NCBI GenBank assembly: GCA_020722965.1 | Contig: DYJT01000004.1 | Coordinates: forward strand, 1 to 57,617 | Reading direction: 5' to 3' | Source of the DNA: Brachyspira murdochii | GTDB lineage: Bacteria > Spirochaetota > JAAYUW01 | DNA length: 57,617 nt | In this document: positions 16,923 through 25,922 of the stretch, one piece after another | Layout: each line of letters starts with the position of its first letter | Position numbering within the stretch: position 1 is the stretch's first letter | Notes under the pieces: generated by a model | The model's database searches: none | Told to the model about the DNA's origin: nothing | The model's input: the letters and a program-made list of their open reading frames with translations, nothing else | Translations under genes and position numbers: made by a program

Positions 16923-19614
16923 GACTAAAAATTATTTTTTCAAATTCTGCAATCTGATTACTTTTATTATTTTTATTTAATGAATATTCTGATTTTATCT
17001 TAATTATGTTTTCTCTAATTTTTATTAATTCATCATCAAAACCATTTAAAATTAAAAAATAATACCAATGACTTACGGAAAGAGGTATATAATAAGGGGG
17101 ATTCTGAAGAAGATTCTTAAAATCTTTAAGAGCATTTTCTAGAAATTTATTCTCTTTAATTAATTCATTTTTAAAATTGAATGAAAAAGAATAAAGGTAA
17201 TAGATAATTTCATTTATCTGTTTTAGTTGAGGTAAATTATTAAATTCCATTTTATTATGGAGTCCATAATACTGAAAATTTAAAAGAACAAATTGTGTAT
17301 AGAAGAAAAGGCCATAGTAATATTCAATGAGAATTGGGGAATTTAACTCTAGTACTATTTTTTCACATAAATTTAATAAACTTAAAATATGATTTATCGG
17401 CTTCTTCTTGAAATAGAGATAAAGAGAGATATTTTCAATAATAAGAAAGAGTAATTGAATTTTGTTTAAAAAAAGAAAGGATGAATTCAAATAAATTCTC
17501 TCAAATTCATTATAAAAAGAGAAATTGTCATTAAATAGTTTATTCAATTTCTCAATATGATCGCTTATTTCAATCTGTTCTGAAGGGAAGTTAAATAGAT
17601 ATAGATAATCATTATTGGTAATTGTATTAATATTTATTAAATTTTTGAAATTTTTATAAGATTCAAGGTTTTTGCAAACTGATTTAGGATATATAAGATA
17701 ATTTATGATATTTAAATAAAATTCAATATTTTTATCAGATTTAATTTTTTCAATTTTAGCTTGATTAAAATTATCAAAAAAGATATCACTAATCGAACTT
17801 AATCCATGAATCTGCTTTAAGTCCGAATAATAGTTTGCTAACATCTTTATTTCGTCTTTTTTAAATATATTTAAAAGATAAGGATATATTCTTATATCTA
17901 AAAGAATAAATTTAATTATCTTTTTAAAAAAAGTTACATCAAATTTTTTTACCAGCTTTTTTAAAAGTAATAATTTTTGGTCGAGCTGTTCGTTTTCTAA
18001 TTCATGAAAGCATTTCGATAAAAAATCATCTTCGTTTATAAAAATATTATTATTCTCATTATATAAATCAATTAGATAGGTTATCTTATCCAATATTTTT
18101 TCAGATAGATATAATAAAATTTCTAATATTCTATTTTTTAATTGGTTTGAGGTCGAATTTATTATAAATTGTTTTAAATACTCATTGTTAATTTTGTAAA
18201 ATCTGTCATCAAATTTGATCCAATTTTTTTTATATGCCTTATTTAAAAAATCTTGGAAATCGAGATAATTCAACTTTTCACAAACCAAACCCAGTTGGTT
18301 CTCATTTAAAGGTTTGTATGAAAAAGCAATTATCGAGAGAAGCATCTGCATCTTTTCATCTATTCCATTAATCCTATAACAATGTTCAAGTAAATCTTGA
18401 TTCTTGGAAAAAAGTTCTTCAAAATCAATATTGACTATTTGATTTAAATTTAATTGAAATTCATCTTTTAAAATTGACAGAAAGTTGTATGCCCTGCCAA
18501 TAAACCCATCTGAAAGATTATATAATTTTAATTCAAATGAGGCAGCAACAGCTTTGTTGAAGTATGAACGGATAAATTCACCAAATTCATCATAAGTTAG
18601 TTTATCAATATACAAAATTTCATATTTAAAAGAAGAAAGAATATCTTTTAACTTGTCATTTTCTTCTTCTTCAATAGTATAGTTTATAATTGTAGAATCG
18701 ATAAAATTTAAAGATTGAATAAATTTCAATGCCTCATATTTGTCTATAATAGAATTAAAATTGTCTATTATCAATAATTTTAATTTATTTTTTTCCCCTC
18801 CATTAAAATCAATAAAAAAATTAATTTTTTCGACTAGATCATCATTTGTTTTATCCCAATCATTTAAACAAATATAAATTGATTGATAGTCATACAGTTG
18901 ATTTAAATATTGCGCAATCTTAAAAGAAAAATAGGTCTTTCCCGAACCTTGAAGACCTATCAGTGCAATTTTTATCTTTTTATTATCTGTGATTAATTTA
19001 ATTAACTTAACCTCTTCTTTTCTGGGAAAATAAGAACTAAGGTTTTTTTCAACAGAAAATATATCTTTTTTATCTTTTAATAGGTATAACTTCGCTTTTT
19101 CAGTTATCCCTTTAAGTCCAAATTCACCTATATCTTCAAAAGTGAATATATTTTTGGTTTTTCTATAAATTGCCGTAGATACATAACAACTATCTGGCAT
19201 CGCAACAGATTGAATTCTAGCGGCGCTATTTATCGCTTGCCCCACAAATACATCATATTGTTCTCTTTTAGTGGTTGTGACTACACCAGAATCGATACCT
19301 ATACGGATTGAGAATGGAAATTTACCTTCTCTATTAAATACTTTCGCTTTTTTAAGGATATTAAATGCACAATTGCAGGCATTTAATGCGTCTTTAAATG
19401 AGGAAATTGAAGAATAAAAAATAGCGCATATTGCATCACCAATATATTTTTCAACCCACCCATTGTTTTTTTTTATTTCATTTGAACAAAAATCAAAAAA
19501 GAAGGAAAGAATATCATCTACGACCTCGGGATCACTTTTTTCTGAAAAATCCGTAAATCCTACAATATCAAGAAATAAAATCGAAGCATATATTCTTTTT
19601 GTTCTTTGTTGCAT
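16915..19614 (-). CDS. Class III nucleotide cyclase fused to a P-loop ATPase and helical domain (899 aa)
   Basis: Residues 5-180 form a class III cyclase domain. The metal aspartates are D16 (LDIVGFT) and D60 (EKYIGDA). K56 and D121 occupy positions that favour ATP over GTP, and N129/R133 (INSAARI) are the transition-state residues. cAMP is therefore the expected product. A P-loop ATPase follows, with Walker A GLQGSGKT at 220-227 and a Walker-B-like LKLLIIDNFNS, giving a STAND/AAA-like switch. About 500 C-terminal residues are helical and poorly conserved. No membrane segment is present, so the enzyme is cytoplasmic. It starts 31 bases after gpmI and is probably cotranscribed. Confidence 0.85.
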   Translation of the reverse strand: MQQRTKRIYASILFLDIVGFTDFSEKSDPEVVDDILSFFFDFCSNEIKKNNGWVEKYIGDAICAIFYSSISSFKDALNACNCAFNILKKAKVFNREGKFPFSIRIGIDSGVVTTTKREQYDVFVGQAINSAARIQSVAMPDSCYVSTAIYRKTKNIFTFEDIGEFGLKGITEKAKLYLLKDKKDIFSVEKNLSSYFPRKEEVKLIKLITDNKKIKIALIGLQGSGKTYFSFKIAQYLNQLYDYQSIYICLNDWDKTNDDLVEKINFFIDFNGGEKNKLKLLIIDNFNSIIDKYEALKFIQSLNFIDSTIINYTIEEEENDKLKDILSSFKYEILYIDKLTYDEFGEFIRSYFNKAVAASFELKLYNLSDGFIGRAYNFLSILKDEFQLNLNQIVNIDFEELFSKNQDLLEHCYRINGIDEKMQMLLSIIAFSYKPLNENQLGLVCEKLNYLDFQDFLNKAYKKNWIKFDDRFYKINNEYLKQFIINSTSNQLKNRILEILLYLSEKILDKITYLIDLYNENNNIFINEDDFLSKCFHELENEQLDQKLLLLKKLVKKFDVTFFKKIIKFILLDIRIYPYLLNIFKKDEIKMLANYYSDLKQIHGLSSISDIFFDNFNQAKIEKIKSDKNIEFYLNIINYLIYPKSVCKNLESYKNFKNLININTITNNDYLYLFNFPSEQIEISDHIEKLNKLFNDNFSFYNEFERIYLNSSFLFLNKIQLLFLIIENISLYLYFKKKPINHILSLLNLCEKIVLELNSPILIEYYYGLFFYTQFVLLNFQYYGLHNKMEFNNLPQLKQINEIIYYLYSFSFNFKNELIKENKFLENALKDFKNLLQNPPYYIPLSVSHWYYFLILNGFDDELIKIRENIIKIKSEYSLNKNNKSNQIAEFEKIIFSLI

Positions 19615-19645
19615 CGATTAAATTATAGCTTTTAAATTAAAATAT

Positions 19646-21211
19646 TTAAATTAAAATATCACCACTCATCGCCGGTGGTATTTCTAATCCCATTATTTTC
19701 AACATTGTAGGAGCAAGATCGGCTAATTTACCACCTTCCTTTAATTTTATCCTATCTTTTGAGAGTTCTTCTCTATTGGAAATAATAGTCAACCATACAG
19801 GATTTGAAGTATGAGCAGTTTGAGGTTCATTTGTTTCGAAATCTAACATGGTTTCAGCATTTCCATGATCAGAAAAAAGAAAAACTACACCATCCATATT
19901 TAATGCTTTTTCAACAACTAAACCAACACATTCATCAACGACTTTACATGCTTTAACAGTAGCATCCATTACACCAGTATGTCCGACCATATCTGGATTG
20001 GCAAAATTAAGGACTATAAAATCGTAAATCCCTTTATCAAGTGATTCTAGCATTTTATCTTTTACTTCATATGCAGACATCTCTGGTTTCAAATCATAGG
20101 TTGGAACCTTAGGCGATTGAACAAGAATCCTATCTTCCAAAGGATATATTATATCTTGTTGACCGTTAAAGAAGAATGTTACATGGGCAAATTTTTCTGT
20201 TTCAGCAATTCTAAGTTGTCGTAAACCATTTTTTGAAATAACTTCACCCATAAGATTATCCATTATTTCAAGAGGATATACAACATCTGTTTTGGCAAGT
20301 TTCGCTGACTTAATTGTTTCATAGTATTCCGTTGTCGCAAGGAAGAATAGATTATTAAAACTTTTTCTTTCAAATTGATCAAAACTTTCCTCTATAAATG
20401 CCTTTGTTATCTCTCTTGCTCTATCAAATCTATAGTTAAAAAAAATAATCAAATCGTTGTCATTTATGGTTTTGAATGATTTTATTTTCCTGGGTTTAAT
20501 AAATTCGTCTGTCTGATCTTTTTCATATGCATCATCAATAGCATCAAAGACATTGTTAAAAATATCATACTCTGTTTTACCACTTGTTAAAAGGTCATAA
20601 AAAAGTTTTACTCTTTCCCACCTATTGTCTCTATCCATCGCATAGTATCTTCCAGTTATGCTTACAATCTTACCATAGTTATAATCACTTATATATTTTA
20701 ATAATTGCCCGGCATAATCTTTAGCAGAGGAGGGTGGGGTATCCCTTCCATCAGAAATCATATGAATAAATATTTTTTCAGATGGTATGGATTTTCTTCT
20801 TAGTGCTTCCAGATAGCCAATTAAATGTTTTGTATGAGCATGGACTCCCTGGTCTTGAACAAGACCAAAAATGTGAATGTTACCATTAAATTTTTTAACA
20901 TGATCTATGGCATTAAGTATTGCCTTTTTCTCATAAAAAACTTCTTCATCTATATCTTTTGAAATTCTAACAAGATTTTGGTAAACCACTCTTCCTGCTC
21001 CAATATTCAAATGCCCAACCTCTGAAGAACCTTGATTGTTGTCGGGCAAGCCTACATATGTTCCAGATGCCTGTATCAAGGTTGTAGGGTATTTTTCTAT
21101 ATATCTAAGATGATTTTCTGGATGTGCCTCATATATTGCATTAAATCTTTTTTCTGGTGAGTAACCCCATCCATCTCTGATAATAAAGATATAAGGTTTT
21201 TTTTTTGTCAT
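19646..21211 (-). CDS. gpmI: 2,3-bisphosphoglycerate-independent phosphoglycerate mutase
   Basis: This glycolytic enzyme interconverts 3- and 2-phosphoglycerate using two metal ions. The phosphorylated serine lies in NQGSSEVGHLNIGAGRVVYQ, and metal ligands are visible in IIRDGWGYS near the start and FSDHGNAETM near the end, with MGLEIPPAMSG closing the protein. The 521-residue length is that of the bacterial GpmI type. AGGAGA precedes the ATG by a few bases. The class III cyclase gene follows on the same strand. Confidence 0.97.
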   Translation of the reverse strand: MTKKKPYIFIIRDGWGYSPEKRFNAIYEAHPENHLRYIEKYPTTLIQASGTYVGLPDNNQGSSEVGHLNIGAGRVVYQNLVRISKDIDEEVFYEKKAILNAIDHVKKFNGNIHIFGLVQDQGVHAHTKHLIGYLEALRRKSIPSEKIFIHMISDGRDTPPSSAKDYAGQLLKYISDYNYGKIVSITGRYYAMDRDNRWERVKLFYDLLTSGKTEYDIFNNVFDAIDDAYEKDQTDEFIKPRKIKSFKTINDNDLIIFFNYRFDRAREITKAFIEESFDQFERKSFNNLFFLATTEYYETIKSAKLAKTDVVYPLEIMDNLMGEVISKNGLRQLRIAETEKFAHVTFFFNGQQDIIYPLEDRILVQSPKVPTYDLKPEMSAYEVKDKMLESLDKGIYDFIVLNFANPDMVGHTGVMDATVKACKVVDECVGLVVEKALNMDGVVFLFSDHGNAETMLDFETNEPQTAHTSNPVWLTIISNREELSKDRIKLKEGGKLADLAPTMLKIMGLEIPPAMSGDILI

Positions 21212-21420
21212 ATCTATCTCCTGGATAAAGCTCCATTTAAAATTTACACATTTTTTATAAATAAGTAAAATAAATAAGCGAAAGAAAATAAAGATTATTT
21301 AAAAAATTTAATAGATTATTTAAAAAATTTATAACTTAAGTAAAACAAAATAGATATTATTTAAAAAATAATTTTAAAAAATAATATTAAAAATAACTAA
21401 AACAAAAGAGAGTATATTTT

Positions 21421-21454
21421 AAAAAAAAAGACACGCAGAATTAAACTGTCTTTT
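21421..21454 (-). terminator. Hairpin with T-run downstream of the lipoprotein gene
   Basis: AAAAGACA (21426-21433) pairs with TGTCTTTT (21447-21454) around a 13-base loop. On the minus strand the stem is followed by nine T. It would stop minus-strand transcription from the lipoprotein gene before gpmI, about 250 bases after that gene's stop. T-rich sequence on the other side could make it bidirectional. Confidence 0.5.
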
Positions 21455-21640
21455 CTTTTTTAAATAAATAAATAAAAGTATCAATTTATAAATAATTTGA
21501 AAATTAACCTATCTTTTCTTTTTTTTAATAAATGAATAAAAATATCAATCTATAAATAATTTTAAAACTAACCTATATTTTCTTCTTTGAATAATTTAAT
21601 AAAATATATATCTTTAAGTAATTTAAAAATTAATTTGAAA
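21450..21640. repeat. Imperfect tandem repeat, 63-64 base unit, two clear copies and a decayed third
   Basis: The unit begins CTTTTC plus a T-run, then AATAAAT, TATCAAT, TATAAATAATTT and ends AACCTAT. Copies start near 21450 and 21513, and a more diverged one near 21577. The repeats lie in the untranslated region beyond the lipoprotein gene. No coding frame runs through them. Confidence 0.6.
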
Positions 21641-21704
21641 ATATTTTTAAATAAATTTTTTAATTAAATTTTATTTTATAATCAACATCAATTAATAAAA
21701 GATT

Positions 21705-22088
21705 TTATTTATATCTAATTACATCTCCCTCAATAGTTACTGAAGTTGGAGTAAAAATCCCGGATGTAATTAAAGACAAAATGTATTGGATAGCTGTAAT
21801 ATGATATGTCAGCTTCAAATTAATAACAGCATCACCTTTATATTTAACAATTTGCTCTTTTAAAATATCTTCAAGTTCTTTACTTGGTTGGTTTAAATAA
21901 ACAAGTCTATATATAAAGCTAACTTCAGTTATTGTTATAGAAAAAGATCCAACAACCGTATAATTTTTAATGTTAGGATCATATGTAAGTTTATTATCTT
22001 TTGCAGAAAATTCGACTATTGTGCAGGAATATAGTAGAAATAGAATTAAGATAGAAAGAAATAAAGCAGCAATTTTCTTTTTGTTCAT
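21705..22088 (-). CDS. Hypothetical lipoprotein (127 aa)
   Basis: The start chosen is ATG 22088, because AGAGGA lies eight bases upstream and the protein then opens directly with a lipoprotein signal (MNKKKIAALFLSILILFLL, lipobox LYSC). An in-frame ATG nine codons earlier would spoil the signal. The mature protein of about 105 residues is mixed alpha/beta, with a VVGSFSITITEVSF strand pair and a final VTIEGDVIRYK. I do not recognise the family. It is probably a small periplasmic lipoprotein. Confidence 0.7.
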   Translation of the reverse strand: MNKKKIAALFLSILILFLLYSCTIVEFSAKDNKLTYDPNIKNYTVVGSFSITITEVSFIYRLVYLNQPSKELEDILKEQIVKYKGDAVINLKLTYHITAIQYILSLITSGIFTPTSVTIEGDVIRYK

Positions 22089-22199
22089 AAATACATCCTC
22101 TTTTCTAATTTTCATAATAAATAAATATGTTTTAACTAATAAATTTAACTAACATATTTAATTAATATATTTAAAAAAATACGAATATTACTAAAAAAA

Positions 22200-22436
22200 T
22201 CAAATTTTTTCTTCATAATATGGGCATAATTTCTGATTTTCAATAAAATGGCATTGACCATTCATAGGAAAATGCCTGGAAAACTTCTCTTTTGCCGCTA
22301 ATGATATCTTTGACGCAATAATCTTATTGTTTTTCTGCTTTAAGCAGATATTTGAAATCCCCTGGGATTTTTTATCTTTTTCATGCTTTTTTAAATTATC
22401 TTTTAAATCATTTTGTAAAAATTTGCAATCTGCCAT
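22200..22436 (-). CDS. Small cysteine-containing hypothetical protein (78 aa)
   Basis: AGAGG precedes the ATG at a normal distance. The protein is Lys-rich with Cys at 4, 31, 62 and 71 (MADCKFL, NICLKQ, GQCHFI, KLCPYYE) and a His beside the third. Four Cys in a short soluble protein suggest a metal or Fe-S site, but the spacing matches no motif I know. It lies alone between tRNA-Val and the lipoprotein gene, all on the minus strand. Confidence 0.6.
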   Translation of the reverse strand: MADCKFLQNDLKDNLKKHEKDKKSQGISNICLKQKNNKIIASKISLAAKEKFSRHFPMNGQCHFIENQKLCPYYEEKI

Positions 22437-22462
22437 AAAAACCTCTTTTTAATAAAAATAAA

Positions 22463-22536
22463 TGGGTGATACTGGAATTGAACCAGTAACCTCATGCATG
22501 TGAAGCATGCGCTCTGACCAGTTGAGCTAATCACCC
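22463..22536 (-). tRNA. tRNA-Val (anticodon CAC)
   Basis: The minus strand folds into a full cloverleaf. The acceptor GGGTGAT pairs with ATCACCC, the D-stem GCTC with GAGC, the anticodon stem CATGC with GCATG and the T-stem ACTGG with CCAGT (loop TTCAATT). The anticodon loop TTCACAT gives CAC, reading GTG valine codons. The discriminator base is A. The 3' CCA is not encoded. Confidence 0.95.
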
Positions 22537-22652
22537 AGAAATTTTACTTTCAAATATTTTAATTTAAAATTTTTTTTATTCAATAAAAAAAGTGTTGCAT
22601 TTTATCAAAAAGTTTATAAATTGCTTTTATTAAATATTTATTGGGGTAAGTG

Positions 22653-22994
22653 ATGGAAAAGGAAAAGTTACAGAAACTTCGACAGACACTTATTGATATG
22701 AAAAATGAAATTTTAGATGATGTTGCGATTGAAAATAAACGATTTGAAGAAGAAAAAGAAATTGAAAGCTATTCTGAAGAATATGATCTTGCAAATTCTA
22801 TTTTAGAAAATAATTTAAGGGAAAATCTCGAAGAAAATGACTACAAGATGCTAAAACAGATAGATAAAGCCTTATCTCGAATCGAAGATGGTACATATGA
22901 AATTTGTGAAGATTGTGGTGAAAAAATAGAGATAGAAAGATTAGAAATGATCCCTTATGCTACAAAGTGCTCTAAATGTGCTAAGAAAAAATGA
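22653..22994 (+). CDS. DksA/TraR-type C4 zinc-finger protein
   Basis: ATG 22653 is chosen because GGGG lies about seven bases upstream; a GTG one codon earlier is possible. The protein has a long N-terminal coiled-coil region and a C-terminal zinc finger with C85, C88, C106 and C109 (CEDCGEKIEIERL, then ATKCSKCAKKK). The family binds in the RNA polymerase secondary channel or resembles such factors. At 113 residues it is closer to the short DksA-like/YteA-like proteins than to E. coli DksA (151). UDG starts six bases downstream. Confidence 0.85.
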   Translation: MEKEKLQKLRQTLIDMKNEILDDVAIENKRFEEEKEIESYSEEYDLANSILENNLRENLEENDYKMLKQIDKALSRIEDGTYEICEDCGEKIEIERLEMIPYATKCSKCAKKK

Positions 22995-23000
22995 TATTTT

Positions 23001-23792
23001 ATGGAAGTTGAAAAAGAAAATGTATTGATTAATCTTTTAAAGTCGATCTATATCTCATTGGATCATATCCAGCAGACAATTGATAATGGTTATATATTAT
23101 ATTCACTGGAATTTGAAAAGATAAATTCAGATGAAGTATTTAAAAAAATAGCAAATTTAAATAATACCAAAAAAGAATATTCAGTATTGCTTAATAAAGG
23201 TGAATCGAGTTTTGACAAACAAAAAGAATTGATTGATATAGTTGATCAAATCAGAAATTGTTCAAAATGTGAATTGGGTTTAAGGCGAATTTCAACAGTA
23301 CCAGGTGTTGGACCAATTAATAGTAAGGTTATGATAATAGGTGAAGCTCCTGGTCAGCAGGAGGATATTCAAGGATTACCTTTTGTTGGTAAAGCTGGTC
23401 AATTACTAACTAAACTCCTGACAAATTCAGGAATAGAAAGGGAAAAAATATTTATAACTAATATAGTTAAATGTAGACCCCCTGACAACAGAGTCCCAAA
23501 GTTAGATGAGATGATTGCCTGTTCAGAATATTTAAAAAAACAGATAAAATTAATAAAACCTAAATTTATTATTACCTTAGGATCTACTTCTATTCAATTT
23601 TTACTTCAAAAGAAGGTATCTATCTCTAAAATTAGAGGAATATTGATAGAAAAAGATCTATTTGGCGATAAAATATTAATATATCCTACCTATCATCCAT
23701 CTTTTCTTTTAAGAGATAGCAACAATATCCCAATTGCACAAAAAGATTTTGATAAAATTGCATTACTATTAAAAAAGAATAAACTTATCTAA
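23001..23792 (+). CDS. Family 4 uracil-DNA glycosylase (Fe-S type)
   Basis: It removes uracil from DNA to start base excision repair. The family 4 marks are GEAPG at 114-118, LPFVGKAGQLL near 126-136, NIVKCRPP near 154-161 and YHPSFLLR at 231-238. Four cysteines (C87, C90, C158, C174) are spaced to bind the [4Fe-4S] cluster of this thermophile/anaerobe family. The first 80 residues are an extra helical extension not needed for the core. Tight spacing suggests cotranscription with the DksA-like gene and priA. Confidence 0.92.
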   Translation: MEVEKENVLINLLKSIYISLDHIQQTIDNGYILYSLEFEKINSDEVFKKIANLNNTKKEYSVLLNKGESSFDKQKELIDIVDQIRNCSKCELGLRRISTVPGVGPINSKVMIIGEAPGQQEDIQGLPFVGKAGQLLTKLLTNSGIEREKIFITNIVKCRPPDNRVPKLDEMIACSEYLKKQIKLIKPKFIITLGSTSIQFLLQKKVSISKIRGILIEKDLFGDKILIYPTYHPSFLLRDSNNIPIAQKDFDKIALLLKKNKLI

Positions 23793-23817
23793 CAAACTTT
23801 TTAATAAGATAAAATTT

Positions 23818-25833
23818 ATGTTTGCAGATATAGTCATAGATATACCATTAAACAAAACTTTCGAATATAGAATTCCAGATAATTTAAAAGATAAATTAAA
23901 AAAATTTATTAGAGTTAAGATAGATTTTAAAAATAAGATAGAGCTCGGTGTTGTAATTAATATCAAAGATGAACAAAAAAGAGACTATAATATAAAGGAC
24001 ATACTGGATATATATGATGAATTTCCAATATTGACCGAAAAGGAATATCTTCTTGCCAATTGGATAAGCCAAAGGTATTTTTCATCTATTGGGGAATCTC
24101 TTTTTCTATTTATTCCAAAAGGTTTAAAAGAGGTGAAGGAAAAGAGATTACAAAAGAAACCTGAACCAAAGATAAAGGCATCGAAACTCACCGAAAAACA
24201 GCAGAATGTATTAGAGACAATATTAGATAATTATGAGAAAACAAATAGAAATCAAAATCTTTCTAAGGAAAATTTACAAAATAAATTCTTATTATATGGA
24301 GTCACTGGTTCTGGTAAAACAGAAATTTATTTTCAAATAATTAAGAAAGTAGTTGATGATGGCAAACAGGTTATATTATTGCTTCCTGAAATAGCTTTAA
24401 CTCCACAGATGATGAATTTTTTTAAAGATAGATTGGGTCATGAAATAGGTTTAATTCATTCGAAAATATCTAAAAGTGAAAAGCTATCGATTTTCAAAAA
24501 GGTTATTCAACAGGAAATTAAAATAATAATTGGACCAAGATCTGCTCTTTTTGTTCCTGCTTTTAATCTTGGTTGTATAATTATAGACGAAGAGCATGAT
24601 GATTCATACAAATCAAATCAAAAACCACGATATGATGCAAGATTTGTAGCCATACAAAGAGCAAAAGAATATAATGCATTATATATTTGTGGTTCTGCAA
24701 CTCCTTCAATAGAATCCTGGTATGCTGCCTCAAAGAATGAATTTAAACTTCTTATGCTTGATGAAAGGTACAATAAAACTCCTTTACCAAAGGTTACTCT
24801 ATTAAACCTTACAAAATCCGAAAGTTATAAAGATTTTTACATTTCCAAATTTCTTTTAAGCAAGATTAAGGAGCATCTTGATAATGGCAAAAAAGTAATA
24901 ATATTTTTAAATAGAAGAGGTTTTAATTCCTTTATTCAATGTACAACCTGTGGAAATACTTTGTATTGTGATGAATGCTCTATTCCTTTAACCTATCATA
25001 AAGGTAAAAATATTTTACAATGTCACTATTGCGGAAAAGAAAAAGAAGTTCCGCAAAAGTGTCCTGTATGTCATAATCAAACATTGCGATTTTTAGGTTC
25101 TGGTACAGAAAAAATAGAAGATATAATAAAGGAATATTTTAAAGATAAGAAAGTCGAAAGGTTTGATAAGGATTCTGTAAAGGTCAAGAATTATGATCAA
25201 ATACTTTCCTCATTTAGAAGCGGTGATATTGATATCCTTATAGGAACTCAGATGATTACGAAAGGTCACCATTTTCCTAAGGTTTCTCTGGTTTGCGTAA
25301 TTAATGCAGATATACTTCTGAATATCCCAGATTTTAAAGCTAACGAGAAGACATTTCAAACACTTGTTCAAGTAGCAGGTAGAGCAGGAAGAGCCGAAGA
25401 ACAGGGAGAAGTTTTGATCCAGACATTAAGACCAGATCATTATGCGATAAATTATGTTTCGAATCAGGATTACCTTTCTTTTATAGAAAAAGAGCTTGAA
25501 ATAAGGAAACAACTTGGATATCCTCCTTTTATGAGAATTTTGAGAATACTTGTAAAGGGTGAAAAAGAAGAAAAAGTATCTGAAACGATAAAAAAAATCT
25601 TTTTCTTTATACAGAAATTTATCATTGATATGAATATTAAGGATAAAATAGTGTTAATAGGACCAACCAAAGCACCCATAGAAAAGATTCAAAAAAATTT
25701 TAGGCATCACATTATAATTAAATCCAAAAAACTAGATTTTTTAATGAAAATAGGTTCATTTATCTTGAATTCGATTGAATTAAAATTAAAAAATAATATT
25801 GAGATAGATATCGATCCTACTACATTACTTTGA
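23818..25833 (+). CDS. priA: Primosomal protein N' (replication restart helicase PriA)
   Basis: This SF2 helicase reloads the replisome at stalled forks. Walker A is GVTGSGKTEIY, the DEAH-type box is IIIDEEHDDSYKS and motif III GSATPSIES is present. Zinc-binding cysteine pairs run through CTTCGNTLYCDECS and CHYCGKEKEVPQKCPVC. GTQMITKGHHFP and VAGRAGRAEE (motifs V and VI) follow. The N-terminal 3'-end-binding domain (ADIVIDIPLNKTFEYRIP) is present. At 671 residues it is somewhat shorter than the E. coli protein. It starts 25 bases after the UDG gene without an obvious ribosome binding site. Confidence 0.96.
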   Translation: MFADIVIDIPLNKTFEYRIPDNLKDKLKKFIRVKIDFKNKIELGVVINIKDEQKRDYNIKDILDIYDEFPILTEKEYLLANWISQRYFSSIGESLFLFIPKGLKEVKEKRLQKKPEPKIKASKLTEKQQNVLETILDNYEKTNRNQNLSKENLQNKFLLYGVTGSGKTEIYFQIIKKVVDDGKQVILLLPEIALTPQMMNFFKDRLGHEIGLIHSKISKSEKLSIFKKVIQQEIKIIIGPRSALFVPAFNLGCIIIDEEHDDSYKSNQKPRYDARFVAIQRAKEYNALYICGSATPSIESWYAASKNEFKLLMLDERYNKTPLPKVTLLNLTKSESYKDFYISKFLLSKIKEHLDNGKKVIIFLNRRGFNSFIQCTTCGNTLYCDECSIPLTYHKGKNILQCHYCGKEKEVPQKCPVCHNQTLRFLGSGTEKIEDIIKEYFKDKKVERFDKDSVKVKNYDQILSSFRSGDIDILIGTQMITKGHHFPKVSLVCVINADILLNIPDFKANEKTFQTLVQVAGRAGRAEEQGEVLIQTLRPDHYAINYVSNQDYLSFIEKELEIRKQLGYPPFMRILRILVKGEKEEKVSETIKKIFFFIQKFIIDMNIKDKIVLIGPTKAPIEKIQKNFRHHIIIKSKKLDFLMKIGSFILNSIELKLKNNIEIDIDPTTLL

Positions 25834-25839
25834 TATTTA

Positions 25840-25872
25840 AAAAAAATATTAAAAAAATATTAAAAAAATATG
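25840..25872. repeat. Short tandem repeat, 11-base A/T unit, three copies
   Basis: The unit AAAAAAATATT is repeated three times with the last copy slightly changed, in the 89-base gap between priA and the Kdo transferase gene. It may simply reflect low complexity. Confidence 0.6.
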
Positions 25873-25922
25873 ATAAAAAATTTTATTTTAATAAAAGAAT
25901 ATATAAAAAAAAATAAAAGAAG

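Larger units (their letters stand above)
21212..21704. other. 493-base noncoding stretch, extremely AT-rich
   Basis: The stretch contains no gene that I can see. It holds a terminator-like hairpin at 21426-21454 and imperfect tandem repeats with a 63-64 base period from about 21450. Left of these lie short low-complexity repeats built around GATTATTTAAAAAA. It separates gpmI from an upstream lipoprotein gene on the same strand. Confidence 0.7.

Noticed and set aside
21300-21640. CRISPR array
   Set aside because: The repeat units are contiguous, AT-rich and imperfect, without unique spacers, and no cas gene is in the window.
25840-25922. A regulatory RNA in the A/T repeats before the Kdo transferase
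   Set aside because: The repeats are low-complexity A/T and form no stable fold; simple drift explains them.
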